A stretch of 64,000 nucleotides of DNA, taken from assembly GCF_002288925.2 (NCBI RefSeq), contig NW_022098057.1, positions 63,417,641 through 63,481,640 on the forward strand, given 5' to 3'. The notes below the pieces were generated by a model, which worked only from the letters and a program-made list of their open reading frames with translations, did not search any database and was not told where the DNA came from. This stretch comes from Delphinapterus leucas. Lineage: Eukaryota > Chordata > Mammalia > Artiodactyla > Monodontidae. The position numbers were made by a program, and so were the translations under genes. Shown in pieces: positions 52,401-59,611 of the stretch. How positions within the stretch are numbered: position 1 is the stretch's first letter; every line of letters begins with the position of its first letter.

Positions 52401-53890
52401 AATCTCACAAACGCACATAAATTTACATAAAGACATGTTATGAACCAAAAAGTTATAAAAACCCACAGTCTATCACCCCATGTGTAAAAAAGGTGTACCT
52501 AATTTACAGGGAAGAACAAAGAGCACAAGTTACAAGAAAACGGAATGGGTGAAACCTCAAAACCAAACCAGATTACAGCTCCACCTTGAAATGTCTGACC
52601 GTCTCCAATTTTTCATATTTCTGAAAACTTAATATTACTGAAAACGTGTTTTACCCTCTGTTAAGACCTCTGTGGCAGAGCCTCAGGCCAATTCCTGAAG
52701 TATGGAGACTGTTACATTGAGCTACTATTACTGTCTGCCTCCATGAAACTTCAGGCCTGGCCTCTGCTCTTAAATCATGAATGAACCATAATCTCTCCCA
52801 TATGACCCATCCTTCAGACATCTGAAAACCAATCTGGTCCACCCCACCCCAAGACTTCAATTCTTTCATCCCTTGGTTCCACCAATCAGTGGATTTCCAA
52901 TCCCGGTGGTCTTCTTTGGAATACAATGGAGTTTGTTGGTCATGTCCCTTCTAATTTCAGCATCTCACAACAGGACACGCTGACTAATGCAAGGCAGGTA
53001 AAACCAAGACCACTTCCTCCCCACCTGTGGGGACAAGTCTGAGCTACCTCGGCTTCCTACAACAGCAAAATATTCCTTGCCAGAAACAGCAAGGAAAGAA
53101 AATTCTAAGTCACGTACAACACAAGTTCTGGGACAATCTTTGTTCTCACTGACCTTAGAACAGACTCAGTCACAAGTTAAATCGCTATCTAAGGAAGTAA
53201 CAGCAAGGAGGCAGACAGCTATCGAGGTAACTTAAGACTTCCGCACACTGGCGGCCTATATAAAAAATATGGTGCGCAGTTATCACCACAACATGTCTAC
53301 ATTTCCACGGGAAATATGGCCAATAAACCTTAAGAGCAATTGAACTACTTTATCGTCTAAGGGTCGCTTCCCAGAAAACTGTACTCCCACTACTAGGGTA
53401 AAAAAAATGTCACCGCGGACGCCGCCCACGTGTGCGGATGGCTTTACGGTCTCGCCAGTTTAGTCGAAAGCCGGTAGGTCTGAGTCTGGGCCAAAACGTG
53501 GGGCCTAACCATGACCGTCCTACTCTGTGCACCGGGTGCGGGACGCCCAGACTCAGGGACCACGTGGGACACCCGGCCCGCTCTCCAGTTCCGATCCGCC
53601 CGGACCTCTGGGCAGCGCGCCCACCGCCCGCGGAGAGCACCGACCACCCCCGGACGCCCCTTGGCCGAAACTCACGCGGGTCTCGGGACGAGCCGGGTTC
53701 GCGCGGCGCGCCACGCGCCCCCAGCCCGGGCCCCTCCTCTTAGCGGCCGCCCCCCCCCCCCCGCGTCCTGTCTTGCCCCAAGTCTCTCGGCCCCCGGCGA
53801 TACCTTCTCATTTCGCTTTCGCGGCATCTCCACTTTCGCCATGGCCGTGTCCGACTCCAATTCCGCTTCACTAAGAAGTTTCCCCGGCAT
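32151..53890 (-). CDS. DDX21: DDX21 nucleolar DEAD-box RNA helicase, complete coding sequence in 15 exons
   Basis: Coding exons (minus): 53890-53804, 51858-51409, 50235-50160, 49437-49259, 47488-47371, 45047-44862, 42911-42766, 42048-41899, 41517-41356, 39487-39368, 38244-38171, 36206-36047, 35259-35125, 33024-32980, 32420-32151. The sum is 785 codons plus TAA (human 783). DDX21 (Gu-alpha) is an ATP-dependent RNA helicase of nucleolus and nucleoplasm that acts in rRNA processing and Pol I/II transcription and binds RNA G-quadruplexes (family knowledge). Visible: lysine-rich N-terminal repeats (about residues 30-165), PIQAKTF Q-motif region, motif I ARTGTGKT, Ia PTREL, Ib TPGR, II DEVD (the variant usual for DDX21/DDX50), [34 protein letters not shown], a GUCT-type domain after the helicase core, and a C-terminal RGQR repeat tail. 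All introns are GT-AG with no frameshift or internal stop. The gene looks intact. Confidence 0.97.
32231..32350 (-). repeat. DDX21: In-frame 30-bp tandem repeat in DDX21 exon 15
   Basis: Four consecutive 30-bp units (32231-32260, 32261-32290, 32291-32320, 32321-32350). On the plus strand each begins GCTGTCCYCTGA and ends TTCCC (some with YTTTCCC). Each codes ten residues of the form [10 protein letters not shown]. Three of the copies are the closest to each other. A coding minisatellite like this can vary in copy number. Confidence 0.9.
32720..32746. repeat. Perfect 11-bp hairpin in DDX21 intron 14
   Basis: AAACCCCGTGT, 5-base loop AACAT, ACACGGGGTTT. CpG-containing and unlike the AT-rich surroundings. 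Not part of a repeat I recognise. Confidence 0.9.
32980..33024 (-). CDS. DDX21: DDX21 coding exon 14
   Basis: A 45-bp micro-exon of 15 codons, [15 protein letters not shown], in the GUCT domain. Acceptor TTTCTAG, donor CAG|GTATTC. Too short to appear as an open frame by length and found only by homology to the family sequence. Confidence 0.93.
33270..33400. mobile_element. MIR-like fragment
   Basis: TAGCTGAGGAAACAGAGGCT and GAAGGCCCCGCAGCTGGTAA. Confidence 0.6.
33636..33700 (+). mobile_element. CHR SINE, 5'-truncated
   Basis: CTGGTTGGGGAACTAAGATC, CTGCAAGTTGCGGGGTGCAG and an AAAAATAAAAA tail. Confidence 0.75.
33701..35124. other. DDX21 intron 13, mostly unrecognised
   Basis: Contains a SINE tail at 34463-34500 and, around 34380-34740, two halves of what may be a hAT-type MER element (TTAAGAATGTAAAGAGGTCA, GTTTGAGAATTGCTGTGCT). 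No gene. Confidence 0.4.
34463..34500 (-). mobile_element. CHR SINE, 3' end only
   Basis: Poly-T then GCGGTACACGGGCCTCT, the reversed tail of the short subfamily. Confidence 0.75.
35125..35259 (-). CDS. DDX21: DDX21 coding exon 13
   Basis: 135 bp, 45 codons, [20 protein letters not shown] then [20 protein letters not shown] and LKGKQ. Start of the GUCT RNA-binding-like domain. Acceptor TTCCATAG, donor CAG|GTAAGA. The last codon is Gln where I recall Leu in human. Confidence 0.95.
35660..35945. mobile_element. Old L1-type fragment
   Basis: ATATAATTCACATACCATAA, GTTTTTAGTATATTCACAAG and GCAACCACTAATCTGCTTTC belong to a widespread old mammalian L1 3' region. Confidence 0.55.
36047..36206 (-). 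CDS. DDX21: DDX21 coding exon 12
   Basis: 160 bp. The first base completes Arg, then [20 protein letters not shown] to ...[11 protein letters not shown]-terminal helical region with [20 protein letters not shown], shared with DDX50. Acceptor AAACCACAG, donor GTG|GTAAGG. Confidence 0.96.
36606..37771 (+). mobile_element. 5'-truncated L1 interrupted by a SINE
   Basis: L1 ORF2 end and 3'UTR (AATGGGCAGAACACCTAAAC ... CCTGAAACTAATACAATATT). Flanked by TAAATATYCTT-type direct repeats. SINE insertion at 36978-37180. Confidence 0.88.
36978..37180 (+). mobile_element. CHR SINE, short subfamily, in L1
   Basis: GGGCTTCCCTGGTGGCGCAG to AGGCCCGCGTACCGC plus A-rich tail. AAAAGATACACG duplications. Confidence 0.95.
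38171..38244 (-). CDS. DDX21: DDX21 coding exon 11
   Basis: 74 bp encoding [20 protein letters not shown] plus KDAI and two bases of Arg. End of the helicase core. Acceptor CTTATAG, donor ATTAG|GTATGT. Confidence 0.95.
38330..38980. mobile_element. Old L1ME-type 3' region
   Basis: CTGATGTTGACCATGATCAC, CACCTGGCCAGGTAGTGTTC and AGCAAGTCACTAAGTACCGT match a known old L1 3' segment as I recall it. Confidence 0.5.
39368..39487 (-). CDS. DDX21: DDX21 coding exon 10 (motif VI)
   Basis: 120 bp, 40 codons, [20 protein letters not shown] then [20 protein letters not shown]. Motif [12 protein letters not shown] is intact. Acceptor CTTCAATAG, donor GCG|GTAAAA. Confidence 0.97.
39625..39966 (+). mobile_element. 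CHR SINE, long form
   Basis: GGGACTTCCCTGGTGGTGCA to AACGCAGCCAAAAATAAAAT. TTAAAGAACTRTA duplications. Confidence 0.95.
40050..40398. mobile_element. hAT-like DNA transposon relic
   Basis: Left end GTACTGTCCAACAGAACC and right end CATACTGGACAGCACAGG are inverted relatives, with MER-type internal text AGCTGGCTTTCAAGTGCTGA. Family uncertain. Confidence 0.5.
40399..40899. other. DDX21 intron 9 interval, nothing recognised
   Basis: Pyrimidine-rich stretch near 40680-40870. A faint L2-like composition, not assignable by eye. Confidence 0.3.
40900..41208 (-). mobile_element. CHR SINE
   Basis: TTTTTGGCTGCGTTGGGTCT to GTGCCACCAGGAAAGCC on the plus strand. AGRGGTTCATT duplications. It supplies most of the 179-codon plus-strand frame at 40801-41340. 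Confidence 0.93.
41356..41517 (-). CDS. DDX21: DDX21 coding exon 9 (motif V)
   Basis: 162 bp, 54 codons, [20 protein letters not shown] then [20 protein letters not shown] to ...VVQSSPPK. Contains the conserved LHGD and motif [13 protein letters not shown]. Acceptor TTTGGCAG, donor AAG|GTAAGT. Confidence 0.97.
41899..42048 (-). CDS. DDX21: DDX21 coding exon 8
   Basis: 150 bp, 50 codons, [20 protein letters not shown] then [20 protein letters not shown] and [10 protein letters not shown]. It starts RecA domain 2, and IIFCETK corresponds to motif IV. Acceptor TTTCCTAAG, donor CAG|GTTGGT. Confidence 0.96.
42766..42911 (-). CDS. DDX21: DDX21 coding exon 7 (motif III)
   Basis: 146 bp encoding (D)[20 protein letters not shown] to ...KTAITVE. 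Motif III SAT is present. The acceptor follows a T-run (CCCGCAAAG). Donor GAG|GTAAAT. Confidence 0.96.
43061..43409 (+). mobile_element. CHR SINE, long form
   Basis: GGGCTTCCCTGGTGGCGCAG to ACACAGCCAAAAATAAATAA plus A17. Confidence 0.94.
43641..43721. repeat. 40-bp tandem duplication in DDX21 intron 6
   Basis: GAACAGATT... to ...CTATACTCCCTAGCATTTCC occurs at 43641-43681 and 43682-43721 with few differences. Confidence 0.88.
43982..44344 (-). mobile_element. CHR SINE, long form
   Basis: TTTTTGGCTGCGTTGGGTCT to CACCACCAGGGAAGCCC on the plus strand. CAAATACT duplications. Confidence 0.94.
44604..44720 (-). mobile_element. CHR SINE, short form
   Basis: TTTTTTGGCTGCGCTGAGCA to GGACCAGCAGGGGAGTCCC on the plus strand, 140 bases from DDX21 exon 6. 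Confidence 0.9.
44862..45047 (-). CDS. DDX21: DDX21 coding exon 6 (motifs Ib and II)
   Basis: 186 bp encoding ...[20 protein letters not shown] then ...[20 protein letters not shown] to ...VAYKK plus one base. Motif Ib TPGR and motif II DEVD. Acceptor CTTATAG, donor AAAG|GTAAAC. Confidence 0.97.
45684..45713 (+). repeat. (TG)n microsatellite
   Basis: GTGTGTTTGTGTGTGT... run of about 30 bases followed by GAGAGAGG. Confidence 0.95.
46095..46290. mobile_element. MIR-like fragment
   Basis: CATCCTCACAACACCACTGC and GAGTTTAGATTCACACCCAG. Confidence 0.55.
46343..46876 (-). mobile_element. 5'-truncated L1 with 11-bp target-site duplication
   Basis: Reverse L1 3' end (TTGGAGTATAGTTGGTTTAC ... TGGCTGAGTAATATTCCACT). 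TAAGACTTCTA at 46332-46342 is repeated at 46877-46887. Inserted in the same orientation as DDX21. Confidence 0.92.
47371..47488 (-). CDS. DDX21: DDX21 coding exon 5 (motif Ia)
   Basis: 118 bp encoding [18 protein letters not shown]... to ...GGTPYGGQ plus one base. Motif Ia PTREL is intact. Acceptor CTTTTCAG, donor CAAA|GTAAGT. The split codon with exon 6 reads Ile (A|TT). Confidence 0.96.
48241..48580 (+). mobile_element. CHR SINE, long form
   Basis: GGGCTTCCCTGGTGGCACAG to AATGCAGCCAAAAAATAAAA. AAGAACWWT-type duplication. Confidence 0.93.
48592..48720 (-). mobile_element. L2 3'-end fragment
   Basis: ATCCAACAGATATTTACTGA, ACTATGTGCCAGGCACTATT, the reversed L2 terminus. It ends in an inverted repeat with two forkhead-like motifs (48660-48716). 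Confidence 0.6.
48721..49258. other. DDX21 intron 4, 5' part
   Basis: No repeat or other feature recognised. Confidence 0.35.
49259..49437 (-). CDS. DDX21: DDX21 coding exon 4 (motif I)
   Basis: 179 bp encoding ...[20 protein letters not shown] then [20 protein letters not shown] to ...RRRGRAPQ. Holds the Q-motif glutamine in PIQAKTF and Walker A/motif I ARTGTGKT. Acceptor GTTCACAG, donor CAG|GTGAGT. Confidence 0.97.
49438..50159. other. DDX21 intron 3, nothing recognised
   Basis: Repeat-poor 722-bp intron. Confidence 0.4.
50160..50235 (-). CDS. DDX21: DDX21 coding exon 3
   Basis: 76 bp encoding [19 protein letters not shown]... to ...KLLK plus one base. Lead-in to the Q motif of the helicase core. 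Acceptor CTTGACAG, donor AAAG|GTAATG. The split codon with exon 4 reads Ala (G|CC). Confidence 0.95.
50236..51408. other. DDX21 intron 2, nothing recognised
   Basis: AT-rich, with possible old L1M traces near 50620-50880. Poly-C run at about 51276-51288. Confidence 0.35.
51409..51858 (-). CDS. DDX21: DDX21 coding exon 2 (lysine-rich repeats)
   Basis: 450 bp, 150 codons, from [14 protein letters not shown]... to ...[10 protein letters not shown]. Acceptor TTTTTTAG, donor CAG|GTAAAG. It carries five degenerate units starting [SV]PK(A/S/T)K followed by Lys clusters and often an EEPSxxD-type acidic end. This is the disordered basic N-terminal region used for nucleolar targeting in the family. 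Confidence 0.95.
52201..52274. repeat. Short minisatellite in DDX21 intron 1
   Basis: Four units of AGGAAGTGATCAAGAACTAT with length changes (20, 22, 14 and 18 bases). Confidence 0.9.
52275..53717. other. DDX21 intron 1 remainder
   Basis: No interspersed repeat recognised. GC and CpG rise sharply from about 53.4 kb into the promoter island. Confidence 0.4.
53718..53795 (-). other. G-run cluster in DDX21 intron 1 (potential G-quadruplex)
   Basis: On the coding strand, 8-86 bases after the exon 1 donor, there are G-runs of 5 (53791-53795), 4 (53776-53779), 13 (53750-53762), 4 (53731-53734), 3 (53725-53727) and 5 (53718-53722). This easily meets the usual G-quadruplex pattern in both nascent RNA and non-template DNA. 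Confidence 0.7.
53804..53890 (-). CDS. DDX21: DDX21 coding exon 1
   Basis: 29 codons: ATG at 53890, [17 protein letters not shown]... to ...KRNEK, donor AAG|GTATCG. MPGKL is shared with the paralogue DDX50, which supports this start. A GTG codon directly precedes the ATG and is not used. Confidence 0.95.
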
Positions 53891-54120
53891 CACTCAGGAC
53901 AAGCAGAACAAGCCGACCGCTTTCGTCTACCGCGTGGAAAGGAAGAAAATGCCCAGCTTTCTCTTTAGCCCACCCAGCTTTCGTCACTTCCGGTAGCAAA
54001 GCGTATCCTGCGGAAGCGGAAAGTGCCGAGAGTCTGGGGCGCACGTGGTAGTTCCAGAGCAGCTGCCACTCTAGGTGGCTGGACTCACTGAATTAGCCGA
54101 GTAAGGCGCCTGGACTAGAA
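53805..54120 (-). promoter_or_regulatory. DDX21: DDX21 promoter, CpG island and start of intron 1
   Basis: The CpG-rich block extends from about 53.41 to 54.11 kb and covers exon 1. Upstream of the ATG are an ETS-type site CACTTCCGGT (53985-53994) and a second GCGGAAGCGG at about 54010-54019, typical of TATA-less housekeeping promoters. The transcription start is probably near these sites but cannot be placed exactly. Confidence 0.6.
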
Positions 54121-54774
54121 GGCACCTACAGAAGGGTAGGAAACCCAGAGGCTGGCTTTATTCTCGTTCACACCCTGCCCAGATTCTCGCTAGCCCCGGC
54201 CTGATAAATGAAGCTTTGTAGTTGCTTTTGAATAGAGCCCCTTCAGTGCTTTATATTAGATTGCTCTCTTTTGTAAGGTCCTTTCACGCGCAGACTCGCT
54301 AGATATGTATTCTTGATCATCTTGTGGAGACGTCGACACTTGAAAGGAGACACCCAGGCTCACAAACCTGGATAAGAACTAGAGGTCGGGCGGGTCTGGT
54401 CATTCGTTTATGCGTGCACTCAACACACATCTCCTGAGCATTCACCGTGTCAGGTGTGAGAAACAAGGTTAGGATTCAGCACAGAAGCCTGTCTTCAATA
54501 AGCTTTATGGGCTTGTGGGAGACTGATGAGTGTCATTTGTTTTGAAGGCACGGAGAGGCAAATGGGACCTGTAGAAAGGATCCCCAAACCACGTAGACCT
54601 CTATTAGAAAATACAGGGGCTCTTAGTCTTGAAGAATTTGGACATGTACTAATTCAAGCAGTTGAGGGAAAGTGGTTCGTTGAATGATGTGTGACAATAT
54701 TGCTAAACTTTCTGTGAAGAACAAGTGAGGCAAAGAATTGGGAGCCAGTGCATTATAAAATCGTTTTTAAAAAT
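54121..54774. other. DDX21 upstream flank, nothing recognised
   Basis: Leaves the CpG island. A weak L2-like trace is near 54410-54470. Confidence 0.35.
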
Positions 54775-54990
54775 GGGTTGAAATCTTGCCTGGCTTTGAA
54801 AACCTGCACCATTTCCTCTGTGATTTTGGACACATGACAAATGTGTGTATTTCTTAACCTGAACCTGAGTTTCTCATGCATAATGGGGATAAGAAAACCT
54901 ATTTCATCAAGTTGACAAAATTAAGTAAGATAATGAATGAAAAAGGTTTAGCATTGCCTGGCACTCAGAGCACAATAAATAAGAGCTATT
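54775..54990 (+). mobile_element. MIR
   Basis: TTGCCTGGCTTTGAAAACCT, TGAGTTTCTCATGCATAATG and TTGCCTGGCACTCAGAGCAC follow MIR order. Confidence 0.6.
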
Positions 54991-54999
54991 AAAACTCAT

Positions 55000-55150
55000 A
55001 GGGGGAACAATACTCAATACTTTGTCATAACCTATAAGAGAAAATAATCTGAAAAAAATACATAGAGATGTATAACTGAATCACTAACCTAAACTAACAC
55101 AACACTGTAAATCAACTATACTTCAATAAAAAAGTAAAATAAAATAAAAC
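55000..55150 (+). mobile_element. L1 3' end
   Basis: GGGGGAACAATACTCAATAC to ATCAACTATACTTCAATAAA. Confidence 0.8.
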
Positions 55151-55629
55151 CATGGGAAAAAAAAACCTCATAGGTACATCAAGGCTTTTAGAAAGACAAT
55201 TCAAAATGTAATCATTTTATGACAAAGGAAAATGCTGGAAGTTCTATTTCTGTATTTCATAAGATTAGTTTTTGCTGCACATTTTTTAATCTGACAGTTT
55301 AAGGGAAATTTTTCATATTTCACAAATTATTGTTTCACAGTGTCAATTTTTTAGCAGATAAATTTATGTAAATATACAACAATGCTTTCACTTACACTCT
55401 GATATCCTTGAGCCAGGAGCTTTGATTTCTTTTTGTATCCTTAAGATTTTGGACAGTGCCTGGCACACACTAACCTACCACTAGTAGTGGCATAAGGAAG
55501 AAACCCTTTGAAATAAATTTTTGTATGCCCAGGCAGGAAAGCAGTTAGGAACCTGCAGTCTGGTTAATAAACCACAAAATTATGTGATACTGCAGTATAT
55601 GATACGGCTGTACACAGTACATGGACATT
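55151..55629. other. DDX50-DDX21 spacer, nothing recognised
   Basis: AT-rich, no feature seen. Confidence 0.3.
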
Positions 55630-55843
55630 TTTTTTTTCTTTTTCTTTTTTTTGCAGTACGCGGGCCTCTCACTGTTGTGGCCTCTCCCGTGTGGAGCACA
55701 GGCTCCGGACGTGCAGGCTCAGTGGCCATGGCTCACGGGCCCAGCCGCTCCGCGGCATGTGGTATCCTCCCGTACCGGGGCACGAACCCGTGTCCCCTGC
55801 ATAGGCAGACCGACTCTCAACCACTGCGCCACCAGGGAAGCCC
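55630..55843 (-). mobile_element. CHR SINE, short subfamily
   Basis: TTTGCAGTACGCGGGCCTCT to GCCACCAGGGAAGCCC on the plus strand. GGACATTTTT duplications. Confidence 0.94.
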
Positions 55844-56405
55844 CGGGGACATTTTTATTACCAACAGATGTTCAGCAACAGAGTAAGCCCAAAATGCTAC
55901 TAAATGGAAAATTTTTGCCAAGGCTTATAAAGTATATAAATTCCTTTGTAACATACCTGCACATAGGCACAAGGCTAAAATTCCAAGAGGAAACATGCGA
56001 AAGGCCCTTTCTGGCTCAAAGGTGGCCAAATTACTGTATTTAATCTAATCATCAGTACAAAATTCAGTAACAAGTAGAATATATGGGTCTTATATCCATT
56101 TGATAGGAAACGGGAAGTACTTCTTGAATATTGATTCTGCCAGACCAGTTTCCTCTGATGTAGATGATGTAATGTTTTCATAAAATTGGGAGAATTTCTA
56201 TTTCAAAAATTTGTATACACACACAGTGAATTCAAAAGTCTGTACCACAAAATGTTAGCAGTAATTATCTCTGAGAGAGGTATTATCTCTCAGAGACGTA
56301 TTATAGGTGGTTTTAATTTTCTTCCATTTGCTTCTCTATTTTTTCAAGTTTTCAACAATGGACATATATTACTATTATAATATTTTTTAAAAGGAGTATA
56401 GTTTT
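55844..56405. other. Spacer, weak old L1 trace
   Basis: Probable L1M 3' trace at about 56220-56400 (TTAGCAGTAATTATCTCTGA). Otherwise nothing recognised. Confidence 0.35.
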
Positions 56406-56744
56406 GGGACTTCCCCAGTGGCGCAGTGGTTAAGAATCCGCCTGCCAATGCAGGGGACATGGGTTCGATCCCTGGTCCTGGAAGATCCGACATGCCGCGG
56501 AGCAACTAAGCCCATGTGCCACAATTACTGAGCCTGCGCTCTAGAGCCCGTGAGCCACAACTACTGAAGCCTGCGCGCCTAGAGCCCGTGCTCCGCAACA
56601 AGAGAAGCCACTGCAATGAGAAGCCCGCACACCCCAACGAAGAGTAGCCCTTGCTCGCCATAACTAGAGAAAGCCCGCGCTCAGCAACAAAGACCCAACG
56701 CAGCCAAAAATAAATAAATAAATAAATAATTTAAAAATTGTTAA
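56406..56744 (+). mobile_element. CHR SINE, long form
   Basis: GGGACTTCCCCAGTGGCGCA to AACGCAGCCAAAAATAAATA. AGGARTATAGTTTT duplications. Confidence 0.95.
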
Positions 56745-57229
56745 AAAGAAAAGGAATATAGTTTTTTAAAAATGACTATTAAGCACTACTCCCAAATTAT
56801 ACAAAACAAAAATAATGTGAGAGAAGGCTCTCAGACATTCACACCTAAATGTGAATTTATTATTCAGATTTATAATGCTGAAGGGAATAAAACATTATTT
56901 ACAAATTCAAAAGCTGAAGATCAGGGTAATAGATTCAAGTTCAAGTAGATATTAAGGGACCACAACATTAGGGTACAGAGTACTAAACAGAAGGCTCTGA
57001 ATAGCCAAAAGGTGGAGCCATGAAGTTGCTGGGCTCTGTGAAGAAGGAGCAGAGTAAATATAAGTGGCTGAATGCAGCCCAAAGCTGAGAATTTGGTGAG
57101 GAATTTGCCCTGCCCCCTCCTTCTTTCAGGAGACATGGAAAGGTATTTTATCTTCTTAGGATCTGTCCCCCTTTCCTTGCTAATAGGGAAGCCAGCCTTT
57201 AGCAGGAGGACCCCTTAAATCCATCCTCC

Positions 57230-57770
57230 CCCTTGCTGGCATTTGCCTACATGCTTATCTTTTTCACTCTCCTCCCTGAAACCCTTCAGTGGCTGTCCAA
57301 AACAAGGCCTATGAAGCCTTCCAAGATATGACACTTAAAAACAAAAACACACACACACAAGAAGATATGACACTTGTCGTGTTCTCACCACTGCTTTCCT
57401 CATAGTTAAGATCCTGGCAACAAGAGCTACTTACAGTTCCCTATACATAGGCTGTTTTATTAGCTATTCTGTGCCTTTGCCTGGATGCACGTTCCCACTT
57501 CCGTCTTTTACCTCACTTAATTCACATTCAGTCATCATGGCCCAAAAGCTTTCTCTGAACTCCCACCCGCATTCCTGGGCTGAGCCAGGCTTCCTTGTTC
57601 AGAGCTCTCAAATCATCACACTTAGTCACTGCCATGGACCTAGGTTTATGTGTCCATCTATTTCACTAGATTCTGAGCTCTCAAGGGCAGAGACTGAGAA
57701 CTCCTTATTCACTTTTATATCCCAAACATAGTGCCTGGCACCTCGTAGGTACACAGCACCTGCAGTAGGT
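57230..57770 (+). mobile_element. L2 3' region
   Basis: CCTGAAACCCTTCAGTGGCT near 57280, and TAGATTCTGAGCTCTCAAGG with TAGTGCCTGGCACCTCGTAG near 57670-57750 match the L2 3' end. Confidence 0.6.
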
Positions 57771-59298
57771 GCTGATGAACCAAGCACCTCAGTAGGAATG
57801 GAGCCCCTATTCCATCTTGGGTATAAATACAGAACTCACACTTACTCAGATGCAGAGGCAACTGAGATCCCCTCCTCTCAGTCACAGCTATCTGGAATCC
57901 CACCGCCTATAATCAAAACTTCCCCCTTTCTCAATCCAGCACTGGGAGTCCTTCTTCCCTCCTTGGTTTAACTAAAATCTGGCTCTTACTGGAAAATACT
58001 CCCATATAGCGTTCTCATACATATGTTGCTTATTCCCTCACATTCAGTGTACACTGGTGTCCTCCTCTCTTCCTCAAAGCTTCCTGATTATTACTCCTTG
58101 ACTTTCACATAAACGCCCTGGTCCCTTTGAAAATCTGTGGTAATCTCACCTTTCCCCCCTGCTAATTCAGGTAATTTACCAACCTCCACCACTTCCTGGT
58201 ATTTTGGCACCTGGGTTAGTCTTCCTCTCCCTCCTCAGTCCTTGTTTGTCTTCATTCGAGAGGATTTCACTGTCCATGAAAACCATCCACATAACACTGG
58301 CTTCTCAGTTCTTTGACCACCTCAACTGAAATAACCTTTGCCCCCAACAGGCCTACCACCATACTCCGCAATTGTCTTCTCAACTGCTCCACTCTTGAAA
58401 CCTCAAATTCAGTCAGCCCTCACTGACCTTCACTCCCATGCCCCTTCTACGTCCTCCCTGCTATCAACCCCATCTCCACTTCAATCCCTAAGCAGTCTAG
58501 ACTCCTTGGACCATTACTCTAATCACTTTTGCTGAGTCCTTAACATCTTCACCTTGTCATCCTTTCATCTTACAGAGCGAAACCCCAATCCTCAATCGTC
58601 TCCCATCTCCACTCCTACAACTCGATGCTGAGTGTTGTCATAGGAAATCACATAATCACTCTGACTAATGCCACTACAAATTCAGTCTCTCACCTCAGCT
58701 GTGACCCCTAGTTTGCCTGAGGAGTTCTTCATCATGTTCTGTATCCACTTTCCTCAAATCTCCTAGCGTACTACTTCCCTCTTCACCTTCAGTGGATGAC
58801 CATGCAAAAATACCACAGGGAAAAAAAAAAACAGAAGACATCAGGCAGGCACTCCCTCAACTTTTTACCTTAATACCTGCAAACACCTACATGATATCAT
58901 ACTTTCTTCTGACAAAATGTTAGAGATGTGCTTCTACCATCTAAGGCTAAAATCTCCAGAGTGTGCTTGAGCTCATCCGTCTGGGTCCTCATAGGGATTT
59001 TGCTCCATCATACATTCATTCTGTCTCCTCCTGCCTCCTTTCTGGCTCCCTCCCATATTAGTATTTCACGATGCTCCGATTTCCCTCATCTCTCCACCCC
59101 ACCAACACAAAATTCTCACTGCAATTTCATATCCTTTCTTCTACGTCCAGCTTTAGCTTATTCTTCCCTTGAATTCACAGCCAAATTTCTGGAAGACGTG
59201 TTCATGTTTGTTGTCCCTACTGCTTTATCTCCCATTTCCTGCTTAAGCCACAGTTAAATAGCTTCTACTCTCAATACTCTATTAATATGGTTGCTCCC
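57771..59298 (+). mobile_element. Pyrimidine-rich region, probable old LINE relic
   Basis: CT-rich coding-strand composition like decayed CR1/L2-class LINE sequence (e.g. CACTGACCTTCACTCCCATG). I cannot identify the family by eye, and the open frames here lack domains. Confidence 0.35.
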
Positions 59299-59597
59299 GG
59301 GGTTTCCCTGGTGGCACAGTGGTTGAGAGTCTGCCTGCCAATGCAGGGGACACGGGTTCGAGCCCTGGTCTGGGAAGATCCCACATACCGCGGAGCAACT
59401 GGGCCCGTGAGCCACAACTACTGAGCCTGCGCCTCTGGAGTTTGTGCTCCGCAACAAGAGAGGCCGCGATAGTGAGAGGCCCACGCACCGTGATGAAGAG
59501 TGGCCCCCGCTCGCCACAACTAGAGAAAGCCCTCGCACAGAAACGAAGACCTAATACAGCCAAAGATAAATAAATAAATTAAATAATATATATATAT
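59299..59597 (+). mobile_element. CHR SINE with 14-bp target-site duplication
   Basis: GGTTTCCCTGGTGGCACAGT to ATACAGCCAAAGATAAATAA plus AT tail. ATATGGTTGCTCCC at 59285-59298 and 59598-59611. Confidence 0.95.
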
Positions 59598-59611
59598 ATA
59601 TGGTTGCTCCC

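Noticed and set aside
53511..53996. 161-codon plus-strand frame opposite DDX21 exon 1
   Set aside because: Arises from GC-rich CpG-island sequence antisense to a real exon. No domain and no conserved start.
56268..56296. 10-bp inverted repeat TCTCTGAGAG / CTCTCAGAGA
   Set aside because: Low complexity and inside a probable old L1 trace. Expected by chance in such sequence.
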